Source: Caldimonas brevitalea
GTDB lineage: Bacteria > Pseudomonadota > Gammaproteobacteria > Burkholderiales > Burkholderiaceae_C
Assembly (NCBI RefSeq): GCF_001017435.1
Contig: NZ_CP011371.1
Coordinates: 1,860,001 to 1,924,000 of the forward strand
Length of the DNA stretch: 64,000 nt
Reading direction: 5' to 3'
This document shows, in pieces, positions 16,891 to 25,575 of this stretch. The notes beneath the pieces are model-generated. The model had not been told where the DNA came from and did not search any database. It worked only from the letters and a program-made list of their open reading frames with translations. Position numbers and translations under genes: made by a program. Each line of letters opens with the position of its first letter. Positions within the stretch are counted from its first letter, which is position 1.

Positions 16891-17031
16891 GGGCGTTCAG
16901 CGCGGGCGGAACATCAGATGAATGCCCGCCCACCCCGGCAACCCGCCCGTCCTCCCGGCGCCTTGTCGCGATGACGGTTGCCGGGACGGACGCGACGAGG
17001 GCGGGTTTGCTCACCCTCGCCCTACAACAGC

Positions 17032-18300
17032 TCAGGGCGCTTTGCAGTTCCCACCCTTGGCCGGGAACCGGGTCGGGCTCTGGGGCTGGCCACGGTAGAT
17101 CGCGCGCAGGAAGCGTTGCGAGCAATAGGCGGGCGAGGTACTCCAGTTGCCCACCCACTTCTTGATTTCGAGGTGCAGGTGCGGCGCACCGGAGGCACCA
17201 GTGTTGCCGGAGTAAAGAATCAACTGCCCGGGCCGCACGCGCTCCCCCGGGCCCACGCCGACATAGCGGGCGCCATGGCAGTAGAGGTAGGACAAACCAT
17301 CGTCGCCCTTGATGCTCAGCCCGTTGCCACAAGTGCCCTGCGAGTATTTGGTGACGACACCGGCGCTGACGGAATAGACCGGTGTGCCGGTCGGCACCAT
17401 CAAGTCGATGGCCCAGTAGTTGTCACCCCAGTGGTGGTGGGTCAGCGATCCGATCGTGCGTTCGAACGCGGCTCGCGGCAGCGGCAGCACATAGTTGCCC
17501 GCTGGCGGCGGCGGCGGAGGGGCCGGTGGCTTGCTGCCGGGCGACGGGCACGCCGGGATGCTGTCGTAGGGGTGCTTGCGGGCGTGCAGGTTGGTCGCCG
17601 GCATGTAGCCCCAGCCGCGGCGCGATTTGTAGGCCGAGGTCGAGCGATCGCCTTGTGTGTAGTACCAGACGTTGTTGCCGCCAGCATGGGTCGCCCCGCG
17701 CTTGTAGCAGACGAACCAGCTGGTCGTGCTGTCGAGGTAGCCGGTCGTGACCTTGGTATCGGCATCGCGGTAGAGCTTCACGCCCGCGTCGTTGCGACCG
17801 TACCAGACCGTGGACCAGCTCTTGCCCGTGTTCGGGTCCGAGACCTTCTTTTCCGCCTGCCACATGTCGGGACGACACTCCGGCATACCGGGGGCCGGGT
17901 CGACGCTGGTCGTCAGCTTGACGGCCGGCATGTAGCCCCAGGCCTTGCGACCGCCCCATCCCGAGCGCGAGGTGTCGCCCTTGGAGTAGTACCAGACGTT
18001 GTTGCCGCCCGCATGCCGTTCGCCGCGCCGCCAGCAGACGAACCAGCTGTTGGTGGTCTTCATCGTGGCCACCGGCGTGCTGTCGTTGGGCCCCGCATAC
18101 ATCGTCGTGTTGTCGGCGTTGGTGCAATAGAAGGCCTTTTGCCAGGTCTGACCGGTGTTCGGGTCGGTGTGGCGCTCGGTGCGTTGAGTGCAGGTCCCGG
18201 CTGACGCCGGGGCGCTGTAGAGCAGCGCCAGCGGGAGGGTCAGCGCAGCGAGCCGGCCGAGCCGTCTCCTGAGGGCTGTGTCGGGCAAGGGAAGATGCAT
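17032..18300 (-). CDS. Secreted M23 (LytM-type) metallopeptidase with repeated N-terminal domains
   Basis: The product is 422 residues with a signal peptide (about 1-34, ending ASA). Two similar ~100-residue repeats follow. Each contains TW/SW..., WFVC, RGxxHAGGNNVWYY and a GWGYMPA ending, and they resemble wall-binding modules. A proline-rich linker leads to the M23 domain at about 285-400. Its zinc ligands are in the HHHW...YWAIDLMVPTGTPVY region and in HLHLEIK. Such enzymes cut peptidoglycan cross-links or act on other proteins outside the cell. The HEAT-like gene lies upstream on the same strand, 152 bases away. The physiological target is unknown. Confidence 0.88.
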   Translation of the reverse strand: MHLPLPDTALRRRLGRLAALTLPLALLYSAPASAGTCTQRTERHTDPNTGQTWQKAFYCTNADNTTMYAGPNDSTPVATMKTTNSWFVCWRRGERHAGGNNVWYYSKGDTSRSGWGGRKAWGYMPAVKLTTSVDPAPGMPECRPDMWQAEKKVSDPNTGKSWSTVWYGRNDAGVKLYRDADTKVTTGYLDSTTSWFVCYKRGATHAGGNNVWYYTQGDRSTSAYKSRRGWGYMPATNLHARKHPYDSIPACPSPGSKPPAPPPPPPAGNYVLPLPRAAFERTIGSLTHHHWGDNYWAIDLMVPTGTPVYSVSAGVVTKYSQGTCGNGLSIKGDDGLSYLYCHGARYVGVGPGERVRPGQLILYSGNTGASGAPHLHLEIKKWVGNWSTSPAYCSQRFLRAIYRGQPQSPTRFPAKGGNCKAP

Positions 18301-18452
18301 GTGGCCTCCATCCTGTGATGTGTTGTGCGTGTGTGAGTTGAGCCACCGGGTACAACCAACGCCCGACGGGTACTGCCGAAAATTTCACATGTGAAATTCA
18401 GGCGCGACAGAGCCGGCGGCAGCGTGCGCTGCCGGGATGTCGCGCAGGACAC

Positions 18453-19583
18453 TCAGGGCTCGTCGCTGCCCCAGGGCGGCTCGTCGCCCGGCGACGCGCC
18501 GCTGTCCGAGGGCTCTTCGTCGTCGCCGTTGGAATCGCCGTCCCCGCTGGCGTCGCTTCCCGAGGGCGCGCTGCTGTCCGGCGGTTCTTGCGCCTGCAGC
18601 TCGAGCATCAGCTGGGCGAAGGCGCTGGACTCCGCCTCGCCGAGGCGCGTGTTTTGCATCGCAAGCAAGGCCGCGCGGCGGGTGACCGCGCTCTCGCTCG
18701 TGTTGCCGGCGACGGCGGTCAGGTCCGCCTTCATCGCGTCCACGCGCCGGCGGTTGCCGGCGATGCTGTCGGCCGCGGCGATCCGAATGTCTTCATCGGG
18801 GTCCCGCAATGCCAGACGTAAGGTCGCGTCGGTCTGCGCGCTCGGGTCCCACAAGGCCAAGGCCTGCAGGCTCGCGCTGCGCACCGCGGTGTCGGCGTGC
18901 CCGGCCAGGACCTGCAGTTGCTGAACCAGGGCGAGCGCATCGGTCGCTGGCGTGTCCTCGGGCTTCATCAGTGTCGACACGACACTCAGGACGACCTCAC
19001 GGTCCTGCTCGCGTCCCAGCGCCTGCGCCAGCTGCTGGTCGCGCGCCTGCGAGCCGGGGATCTGCAGCATCAGCTCGAAGCCGTCGCGGCGCTGCACGGC
19101 GTCGGCGCTGCCGAGCAACTGCTGCGAGAAGGCGAGCTGTTCGGCAGCGGGCAGACTCGACAGCAGCGTCTTGATCAAGCGTTTCTCGATCGGGTCGGCG
19201 CTTGCCTGCAGGCGGCGCATCAGCACGCCCCGCAGGGCAGGGTCGCGCGCCAGGCTTGCCTCCAGTTCGTCCAGGGCCACGGCGTCCTTGCCCTCGTGGT
19301 CTTCCGGCTTGCCGCGCTGGCGACGGTAAGCCTCCAGGGTCTGCTCGAAGGCCGCCTCACCGGCCGAGGCGGTCGGTGCTGTCCCGGCCGTCGGTCGAAG
19401 GCCCGGGGTTGCTTCTGCAGCCGGGGAGGGCGAGACCGCCCAGCCGGCGGACCCCGGGGGGGATGCGCCAGGGGACTGGGGCCCCGTCTCGTCCGACAGA
19501 ACATGCCAGCCGAGCGCTGCGGCTGCGGCGACGCTCAAGGCGAACAAAGGCCACCGGAGTGCGGGTTTCAGTGCAAAGGCCAT
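18453..19583 (-). CDS. Membrane-anchored HEAT-like repeat protein
   Basis: The product is 376 residues from ATG 19583. The frame runs much further upstream but without protein-like sequence. A single N-terminal transmembrane anchor (about 8-28, PLFALSVAAAAALGWHV) is followed by a Pro/Ala/Ser linker. Alpha-helical repeats between about 100 and 320 look like HEAT/PBS repeats (VRSASLQALALWDPSAQTD, IRIAAADSIAGN). The C-terminal tail is acidic and Ser/Asp-rich. The function is probably protein-protein scaffolding at the inner membrane or periplasm. It may be co-transcribed with the M23 peptidase gene. Confidence 0.75.
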   Translation of the reverse strand: MAFALKPALRWPLFALSVAAAAALGWHVLSDETGPQSPGASPPGSAGWAVSPSPAAEATPGLRPTAGTAPTASAGEAAFEQTLEAYRRQRGKPEDHEGKDAVALDELEASLARDPALRGVLMRRLQASADPIEKRLIKTLLSSLPAAEQLAFSQQLLGSADAVQRRDGFELMLQIPGSQARDQQLAQALGREQDREVVLSVVSTLMKPEDTPATDALALVQQLQVLAGHADTAVRSASLQALALWDPSAQTDATLRLALRDPDEDIRIAAADSIAGNRRRVDAMKADLTAVAGNTSESAVTRRAALLAMQNTRLGEAESSAFAQLMLELQAQEPPDSSAPSGSDASGDGDSNGDDEEPSDSGASPGDEPPWGSDEP

Positions 19584-19810
19584 CGTGTATCGCTCTTCGT
19601 GCCGCAGGCAAGAAGAGTTGTCTCCTGGTTCTTGTGCGTGATGATGGCAAGCATGGCGGCTGTAGCACGGCTTCCGTAATGCTCTGTATCGACGCCGAGG
19701 ACGTCCTGCTCCTCTGCCTGCGGCGGTCCGGTTGGCGAGCAGTCGGAACGCATGTTCCGAAATTAGTGAAACCGTGATACAAGACTTTCTAACTGCTCCT
19801 TCGCTCGGTG

Positions 19811-21439
19811 TTAACTCGCGGTCGACGCCCGAACCGTGGCGTGAGCCGCAGTGCTGCCTGCCATGCGGCGCCTCACCGCCGCGGTAGTGCTCCGCACCGG
19901 CATTGAACGCAGTTCCACCTTGATGTTGCGCGGCCCCGCGTGTGCGACGAAGTCGTCCAGCACCTCCTGGATGTCGCGGTCGATGAACCCGCATCGCGAA
20001 CCGTCGACGATCAGCTCGCTACCGGGCGCCACCTGATCCAGATGGCCCCGCAGCTTGGACTTGCTGAAGAAGGACACGTCCTTGTTCAACCGCAGCAGGT
20101 AGGCACCGTCGTGCGACGTGAGCGACATCACATCGCTCAGGTTGGCGTGGATCACGAACAGCAGGCTGCAGATCAGCCCGATGAAGATGCCGATCAGCAG
20201 GTCGGTGGCAAGAATGGCCACCACGGTCACGCCGAACGGCACCCAGTCCGACGGCCCCCGCTTCCACGCCGCGACGAAGAGCGCGGGCTTGGCGAGCTTG
20301 AAGGCGGTCTGCAGCAGGATGGCGGCCAGCGCGGCCAGCGGCAGCCAGTGCAGGACCTTGGCGAGGAACAGCAGGCTCAACAGCAGCAGCACGCCGTGCA
20401 CCACCGACGACAGCCGGGTGCGTGCGCCGGCCTGGATGTTGGCTGAGCTGCGCACGATCACCGCGGTGATCGGCAGGCCGCCGAGCAGGCCCGCGACGAC
20501 GTTGCCCACGCCCTGTGCCTGCAGCTCCCGGTTGGGGGGCGACACGCGTTTGAGCGGGTCGAGCTTGTCGGCCGCTTCGAGACTCAGCAGCGTTTCCAGG
20601 CTCGCGACGATCGCCAGCGAGACGGCGATCATGTAGATCTCCGGTCGCATCAGGGCCGACCAATCGGGCGACTGCAGCTGGCCGAGCAGGGTGCCCACAC
20701 TGTCGATCTCGGGCAGCGTGACGCGCTGGTGTTCTGCCAAGGCCGACCCCGGGTCGGCCGTCACCTTCAAGGCATGGTAGGCCACACCCCACAGCACGAC
20801 GAGCAGCGGTGCCGGGACTTTGCCCAGCACGGGCATGCGCTTGAGCCGAGGGGTGTCCCAGACGAACAGGATGACCAGCGACACCAGGGCGACGATCAGC
20901 GCGTCTGCCGTGATCGATCCAAGCGCCGCCTGCCAGGCGTCGAGGGCCGCGACGTCGTCGGGCACCCGCGTCAGGGCCTGCTGGGCCGATGCGAAGCCGA
21001 AGGCGACCGGCAGCTGCTTCATGAAGAGCGTGATGCCGATGGCCGCCAGCATGCCTTTGATCACCGACGACGGAAAGCAGGAGCCGAGGCTGCCCGCCCG
21101 CAAAAGCCCCAACAGCCACTGCAAGGCGCCGGCCAGTACCACGGCGGCCAGGAAGGCCTGGAAGCTGCCCAAGGTGGCGATGGCATCGACGACGATCACC
21201 ACCAACCCCGCGGCCGGGCCGCTCACGCTGACGTGCGAGCCCGAAAGCCAGGCGATCACCAACCCGCCGACGATGCCCGACACGATGCCGGCCAGCAGCG
21301 GCACGCCACTGGCGTGCGCGATGCCCAGGCATAAGGGCAGTGCCACGAGAAACACGACGATGCCCGCCGGCAGGTCGCTTTTCAGGTGACGGAAGATGTC
21401 CAATTCCCCGGGCTGGGGCGCGGACGAGACAGTGCGCAT
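19811..21439 (-). CDS. SulP-family anion (probable bicarbonate) transporter with STAS domain
   Basis: The product is 542 residues from ATG 21439, with AAGGAGAG upstream. It begins with LKSDLPAGIVVFLVALPLCLGIA, the SulP signature region. About a dozen transmembrane segments follow (to ~430), then a C-terminal STAS domain (IVDGSRCGFIDRDIQEVL). SulP proteins move sulfate, bicarbonate or other anions. A beta-carbonic anhydrase gene lies directly upstream on the same strand, which points to bicarbonate uptake or CO2 hydration coupling. The substrate is inferred from context, not residues. Confidence 0.88.
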   Translation of the reverse strand: MRTVSSAPQPGELDIFRHLKSDLPAGIVVFLVALPLCLGIAHASGVPLLAGIVSGIVGGLVIAWLSGSHVSVSGPAAGLVVIVVDAIATLGSFQAFLAAVVLAGALQWLLGLLRAGSLGSCFPSSVIKGMLAAIGITLFMKQLPVAFGFASAQQALTRVPDDVAALDAWQAALGSITADALIVALVSLVILFVWDTPRLKRMPVLGKVPAPLLVVLWGVAYHALKVTADPGSALAEHQRVTLPEIDSVGTLLGQLQSPDWSALMRPEIYMIAVSLAIVASLETLLSLEAADKLDPLKRVSPPNRELQAQGVGNVVAGLLGGLPITAVIVRSSANIQAGARTRLSSVVHGVLLLLSLLFLAKVLHWLPLAALAAILLQTAFKLAKPALFVAAWKRGPSDWVPFGVTVVAILATDLLIGIFIGLICSLLFVIHANLSDVMSLTSHDGAYLLRLNKDVSFFSKSKLRGHLDQVAPGSELIVDGSRCGFIDRDIQEVLDDFVAHAGPRNIKVELRSMPVRSTTAAVRRRMAGSTAAHATVRASTAS

Positions 21440-21506
21440 CAGATCTCTCCTTGGCAAGGAAAACAAAATGAATGAAGAGGGACGAGAACAAGAGGCACGA
21501 CAACAA

Positions 21507-21538
21507 GCACTCGTGGTGGCATCCGCCACCACGAGTGC
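21507..21538 (-). terminator. Perfect stem-loop between can and sulP
   Basis: A 14-bp perfect stem (GCACTCGTGGTGGC / GCCACCACGAGTGC) with loop ATCC lies between the two operon genes. On the transcribed minus strand TTGTTGTC follows, only weakly U-rich. It could be a partial terminator or an mRNA processing and stability element that lowers sulP expression relative to can. Confidence 0.65.
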
Positions 21539-21592
21539 ATCGTGGGGTGTATGAAAACGCGGCGCTTGTGTGGCCGCTTCAGCAGTAGCCGG

Positions 21593-22264
21593 TCAGGCCG
21601 GCTCTGTCATGGTCTGCGGGGCAGCGATCGACAGCACCTCCCGCAGGCGGCCGTTGGCCAGGCCATAGACCCAGCCATGCAGGCGCAAGGCGTGACCGCG
21701 CTGCCATGCCTGTTGCACGATGCGTGTCTTCGAGAGCGAGCGCACCTGCTCCGCGACGTTGAGCTCGACCAGCCGGTCGACACTGCGGGCCAGACGATCT
21801 TGGGGCGCTTGTTCGGCATTGCCGGCACCGTCGACCTCGTCGCGGCAGCGGCGGTACAGCTCACGCAAGGGCCGGATGCGTTCGGCCAGGTGGTTGCCGT
21901 CTTCGGTCACGGCGCTGCCCTGGTCGTCCAGCGGCGGCATCAGCGCGCCGCGCACACCGCCGCAGGCGTCGTGGCCGCAGACGATCACGTTGCCCACCTT
22001 GAGTTCTTCCACCGCGTATTGCAGCGCACTCATGATGCTGTTGTCGCCGGGCAGCACCAGGTTGGCGATGCTGCGGTGAACGAACAACTCACCCGGGGCG
22101 GCGTTGGTGATGCGCTCCGCGGGAACGCGGCTGTCGGCGCATCCAATCCAAAACACATCAGGCTGCTGACCGGTGGCCAAGCTCTGGAAGAAGCGCGGGT
22201 CGCGCCGTTCCATCTCGCGGGCCCAAGCACGGTTCTCGAGCATGAAGCGTGTTGGCAAGTGCAT
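21593..22264 (-). CDS. can: Beta-class carbonic anhydrase
   Basis: The product is 223 residues from ATG 22264, chosen because AAGGGAG lies 8 bases upstream. It interconverts CO2 and bicarbonate in the cytoplasm. The zinc ligands are seen in GCADSRVP (Cys, with the Asp-Arg dyad) and in VCGHDACGGV (His and Cys). EL-FVHRSIANLV and the CGH segment are typical of the beta class. It forms an operon with the downstream SulP transporter, separated by 153 bases containing a strong stem-loop. Length is normal for the family. Confidence 0.95.
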   Translation of the reverse strand: MHLPTRFMLENRAWAREMERRDPRFFQSLATGQQPDVFWIGCADSRVPAERITNAAPGELFVHRSIANLVLPGDNSIMSALQYAVEELKVGNVIVCGHDACGGVRGALMPPLDDQGSAVTEDGNHLAERIRPLRELYRRCRDEVDGAGNAEQAPQDRLARSVDRLVELNVAEQVRSLSKTRIVQQAWQRGHALRLHGWVYGLANGRLREVLSIAAPQTMTEPA

Positions 22265-22680
22265 CAAATCGACTCCCTTCGTTGATAAAGTCATTTCAAA
22301 CAAGTGAATGAAGCGTAGCGTCTGTGTTCCATCTCGCGATGAAAATTCGCTGAGCTTTTCACTCCCTTTCATGCGCAACATTGAGGGCGATGAAGAGGCT
22401 GGCGCCGGGGGAGGGTGGGATGCGAGATCGGCGTCGTGTCGCGGTTCAGCCGGGTCTGCGTCGGCACTACATTCTGTATATGCATGTAGGTGTTTGGACG
22501 GTGAATGCATGTACATCCTCAAGATGCACCGCACTGGAGCATTGCGCACCACGATGATCCTCGCTGCGCGCCAAACACTACACTGACGCTCTCGTCCCGG
22601 CGCATGAGTGCGCCGGGACGAAAATCCGGCACCTGAAACTGTCGTTGCGATCCTCGGCAGCGGCAATGGGAGTTTTGAAG
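22265..22680. other. Intergenic region between can and the FolB-like gene
   Basis: About 415 bases between divergent genes. No convincing gene is seen. It holds repeated ATGCATGTA-like words around 22480-22515 (GTATATGCATGTAGG and GAATGCATGTACATCC) that may be regulatory. Promoters for both genes must lie here, but none is clear enough to call. Confidence 0.45.
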
Positions 22681-23025
22681 ATGGCGACCATCGAGATGGA
22701 AGTGGCGGTGCAGACCGAGATCGGTATTGCGCCCTCGGAACAAGGCAGAGTCCAAGCGCTCACCGTCACGCTGGCGGTGGAGGTGGCGAATCGGCATTCC
22801 GACGCGGCGGCCCGCTCGGGCCAGATCTCCGACACGCTGGACTACGGGCGCATGCGCCAGATCGTCCACGAGGTCTTTGCCGAGCGCCGTTGGAACCTGC
22901 TCGAAGAAGTGACGACCACCATCCGTGACCGCATTCGCGCGCTCAACCATGTCGAGTCGGCGCGGGTCGGCATCACCAAGTACCACCCCTGGGCCGACGT
23001 GGCCCGTCTGACGCTGACGCGATGA
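22681..23025 (+). CDS. Dihydroneopterin aldolase family protein (FolB/FolX-like)
   Basis: The product is 114 residues from ATG 22681, with GGGAG upstream. It has the T-fold pattern of dihydroneopterin aldolase/epimerase: QTEIGIAPSEQGR, then DTLDYGRMRQIV, WNLLEEVTTTIRDRI and a final VGITKYHPWA. These enzymes cleave or epimerise dihydroneopterin in folate or monapterin synthesis. The stop overlaps the start of the next gene, a FolM-like reductase, by four bases. That partner favours a pterin-reduction (tetrahydromonapterin-type) role, while a folate role remains possible. Confidence 0.85.
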   Translation: MATIEMEVAVQTEIGIAPSEQGRVQALTVTLAVEVANRHSDAAARSGQISDTLDYGRMRQIVHEVFAERRWNLLEEVTTTIRDRIRALNHVESARVGITKYHPWADVARLTLTR

Positions 23026-23723
23026 GCTGGGCGCTGGTCACGGGTTCTTCTGCGCGCGGGGGCGCGGCGATCAGCCGCCGGCTGCACGCGGCCGGCCTGA
23101 ACATCGTCGCGCATCACTCGCCCCGCTCGAAGGACGCCACCGCAGCGTTGGTCGCTGAGCTCAACGCGCTGCGCCCTGACTCGGCGCGGCCATGGGAAGC
23201 CGACCTGGCGGTGCCTTTCGACGTCCCGGTGTGGCTGCGCGACCTGGCGCCCGAGCACTGCATCTGCAATGCGTCGGTCTACCGCCCGAGTCAGCTGGAC
23301 GATACGGCACGCGCGTCGGAAGACCTGTCCGTGCACGTCCTGGCGCACGCGACCATACTGATGGCGCTGCAGGACGGTCTGCGATCGGTCGTGGGGGTGG
23401 GCGACATCCATGTGGAGCGGCCGCCGCGCGGCCACGTCTGGTACACGGTGTCGAAGGCCGGTCTACAGGCACTGCTGATGACGCTGGCGGTCGAGTGGGC
23501 ACCGCGGGTGCGTTGCAATGTGGTGGCGCCGGGCGCGCTGCCGTTTCCTCCCGACTGGAGCGATCCCGAGCGCGAGAAGGCGGTGCTGCGCTCCATTCCC
23601 CTCGGCCGCCTCGGCACGTTCGACGAACTGGCCGAGACGGTGAAGTGGCTGACGCTGGACGCCAGCTATGTCACGGGGCAGGTGCTCGCCCTCGACGGCG
23701 GTAGGCGGCGTTGGCTGGCCTGA
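23022..23723 (+). CDS. Short-chain dehydrogenase, FolM/pteridine-reductase-like
   Basis: The product is 233 residues. The cofactor motif is an unusual TGSSARGG in place of TGxxxGxG. The Asn-containing HCICNASVYRPS element and the catalytic Tyr/Lys in WYTVSKAG follow. The end GTFDELAETVKWL...YVTGQVLALDGG is typical of dihydromonapterin/pteridine reductases. It is translationally coupled to the FolB-like gene (ATGA overlap). The pair likely makes or recycles a reduced pterin. The substrate is inferred from neighbour and family pattern. Confidence 0.82.
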   Translation: MSWALVTGSSARGGAAISRRLHAAGLNIVAHHSPRSKDATAALVAELNALRPDSARPWEADLAVPFDVPVWLRDLAPEHCICNASVYRPSQLDDTARASEDLSVHVLAHATILMALQDGLRSVVGVGDIHVERPPRGHVWYTVSKAGLQALLMTLAVEWAPRVRCNVVAPGALPFPPDWSDPEREKAVLRSIPLGRLGTFDELAETVKWLTLDASYVTGQVLALDGGRRRWLA

Positions 23724-23735
23724 GCGGCACGTCGG

Positions 23736-23760
23736 GACCTGACGGCCGGGCCGTCAGGTC
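23736..23760. terminator. Perfect stem-loop after the FolM-like gene
   Basis: An 11-bp perfect stem (GACCTGACGGC / GCCGTCAGGTC) with a 3-base loop lies 13 bases after the stop. There is no T run, so it may be a weak or factor-dependent terminator between convergent genes. Confidence 0.5.
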
Positions 23761-23881
23761 ATGACAGGGAGCATGCGTCGTTGGGCGAGGCGGGGCCCGC
23801 GGTGCCAATCTCCGCGGGCGCCTCCGTGCTCCCTCGTCCCGCCACAGGGTTACGGGCTAAGGATAGAGAGCAAGTGGGTCG

Positions 23882-24670
23882 TCAAGCCGTCGCAAGTTCC
23901 GGCGTGGCGGCCGGGTTGCCTCGACGGGTGCGAGCGCGCCACCCCAACGCCGCCAGCCCGACGATCAGGAGCGCATAGGTCTCCGGTTCCGGCACGGGGG
24001 GAGCCGGGTACCACATCGTCGAGCCGGACCCGAACACGCCCGCCTCCACGTACAGGTACTGCGTCTGCCGACTCGCATTGGTGTAGCTCAGCGTCAGGCG
24101 GTCGCTCAATGTCTCCGCATGGTCGGTTTGCAGCCGTGATTCGTCGTGCACGCTGGACAACCTGCGGGAATCGAAGCTGGGTCCGGCATAGGCGCTCATC
24201 TGCAGGTTCGCTGTGACCTGCGGGTAATACGAGGGCGAAATCTCGTTCACGTCGTTCACGTTCATGTCGAGGAAGGACGTCGCTGCGACGGAGATGCTCT
24301 GCCCTGGAGCGACCGCCACCCAGGTATGGGCGAGGGCCTCCACGTTATAACCAGCCTTGTAGTGCTTGCTGCTGCTGCGACTGTCGGCCGATACCCGCAG
24401 CTCTTTCGCGCCCCAGTCGATTTCGCTCACAAAACCCGGAAAGCTCGTCGACTCCTGTCCGGTCAGATCGGTGAAGTCCACTTCGCTGATGCCGCCCCAG
24501 GTGTAGTCGTGCGACGAACGCAGATGGGCATCCGTGGAGGACCAGTCGAATCCGGTGATGGTGAAATCGGTCAAGGTCGCGGACGTCACGTGCAGCTTGG
24601 GCTCGACGGCCGAGGCGGATGTGGCGGACGTGACGATGGCAAGGCCCAAGGCGGCCAGAAAGGTTCTCAT
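23882..24670 (-). CDS. PEP-CTERM sorting-domain exported protein
   Basis: The product is 262 residues from ATG 24670, with GGGAGTGAG upstream. It has a signal peptide (about 1-20, ending ASA) and a beta-rich Ser/Thr-rich body. The C-terminal tripartite PEP-CTERM signal is VPEPETYALLIVGLAALGW followed by RARTRR. Exosortases recognise this signal and such proteins are usually linked to exopolysaccharide or biofilm matrix. The gene stands alone here; exosortase and EPS genes must be elsewhere. The body has no recognised domain. Confidence 0.85.
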   Translation of the reverse strand: MRTFLAALGLAIVTSATSASAVEPKLHVTSATLTDFTITGFDWSSTDAHLRSSHDYTWGGISEVDFTDLTGQESTSFPGFVSEIDWGAKELRVSADSRSSSKHYKAGYNVEALAHTWVAVAPGQSISVAATSFLDMNVNDVNEISPSYYPQVTANLQMSAYAGPSFDSRRLSSVHDESRLQTDHAETLSDRLTLSYTNASRQTQYLYVEAGVFGSGSTMWYPAPPVPEPETYALLIVGLAALGWRARTRRGNPAATPELATA

Positions 24671-24990
24671 GTACTCACTCCCGTTACTTCGGTGATGTTG
24701 GAGCCGAGTGACCACACGCTGCGGCACCCGGCCGCGGCAGCATAGAGGGACCTTCACGCGAGCTTGATGAACAATGGGACTCGTTACCATTGCTGTGCAA
24801 CGCGGCGTGTCTTCTGTTGCAGCGCCTTTCGGTATGCGGGCGCGCGAGAAGCGGGGCAACGATCCGGAGGAGGAGCGGGCGCGATGGCGTGGCAGGCGGG
24901 CAAGTGGCGGCGCGCATGAAGCGGGTCGCCGCTGCACGCCGCGGGTGGGACTGGATGCGCGGTGGTCGACGACCGACGGCCGCGCCGACG
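24671..24990. other. Intergenic stretch upstream of the PEP-CTERM gene
   Basis: About 320 bases between the PEP-CTERM gene start and the marR stop. Only antisense-type open frames without support are present. Nothing else is seen. Confidence 0.4.
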
Positions 24991-25503
24991 TCACCGGCGT
25001 GAGGACTCCAGCGTCGCCAGCAAGCGTGCCAACTGCGCATCGAGCGCTGCCAACTCGGCGGGTTTGAGGTCCGCCAGGATGCGGCGCTCGTTGTCGACAT
25101 GCGCCTCCACCGCCCGGTCGATCATCGCGCGGCCCTTGGGTGTCAGCTGCACCAGCAGGCTGCGGGCGTCCGCTTCGTTGGGCACGCGCTCGACCCAGCC
25201 GCTAGCCTCCAGACGCTGCAAGCGGTGTGTCATCGTGCCCGAGGTCACCATCAAGGCCGAGAACAACGCGGTGGGCGCGAGGCTGTAAGGTGGCCCCGAG
25301 CGCCGCAAGGTGGCCAGCACATCGAACTCGCCGCCCGAGATGCCGAAGGGCGCGAAGGTCTCGTCGAGACGCCGTTGCATCAGCGCGGCGCAGCGCTTCA
25401 ATCGGCCGACCAGGCCCATCGGACCGAGATCCAGATCCGGCCGCTCCCGACGCCACTGATCGAGGATGGCATCGACTGCATCGGGCGGGCGTACTCCACT
25501 CAC
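24991..25503 (-). CDS. MarR-family transcriptional regulator
   Basis: This 170-residue protein carries a winged helix around residues 50-125 (FGISGGEFDVLATLRRSG, LMVTSGTMTHRLQRLEASGW, and the wing NEADARSLLVQLTPKG). MarR dimers usually repress their own operon and release DNA on ligand binding. The divergent neighbour is an EamA-type exporter. Two near-perfect palindromes in the short gap are the likely operators. The ligand is unknown. Confidence 0.93.
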   Translation of the reverse strand: MSGVRPPDAVDAILDQWRRERPDLDLGPMGLVGRLKRCAALMQRRLDETFAPFGISGGEFDVLATLRRSGPPYSLAPTALFSALMVTSGTMTHRLQRLEASGWVERVPNEADARSLLVQLTPKGRAMIDRAVEAHVDNERRILADLKPAELAALDAQLARLLATLESSRR

Positions 25504-25517
25504 GGCGTCCCCTGTTT

Positions 25518-25567
25518 ATCTTGACATCAAGATTGTCTGCTATGCTGGACTTGTCTTGAACTCAAGA
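25518..25567. promoter_or_regulatory. Two palindromic operators in the marR-eamA gap
   Basis: Perfect inverted repeats ATCTTGACATCAAGAT (25518-25533) and TCTTGAACTCAAGA (25554-25567) share the half-site TCTTGA. Their centres are 35 bases apart, roughly three helical turns. They fill the 72-base gap between the divergent starts. This fits cooperative binding by the MarR-family protein. Confidence 0.82.
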
Positions 25568-25575
25568 TAACCCGC

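Noticed and set aside
16939..17010. CCCGCCC / GGGCGGG arms downstream of the M23 gene considered as a terminator
   Set aside because: The arms are over 50 bases apart and no T run follows on the transcribed strand.
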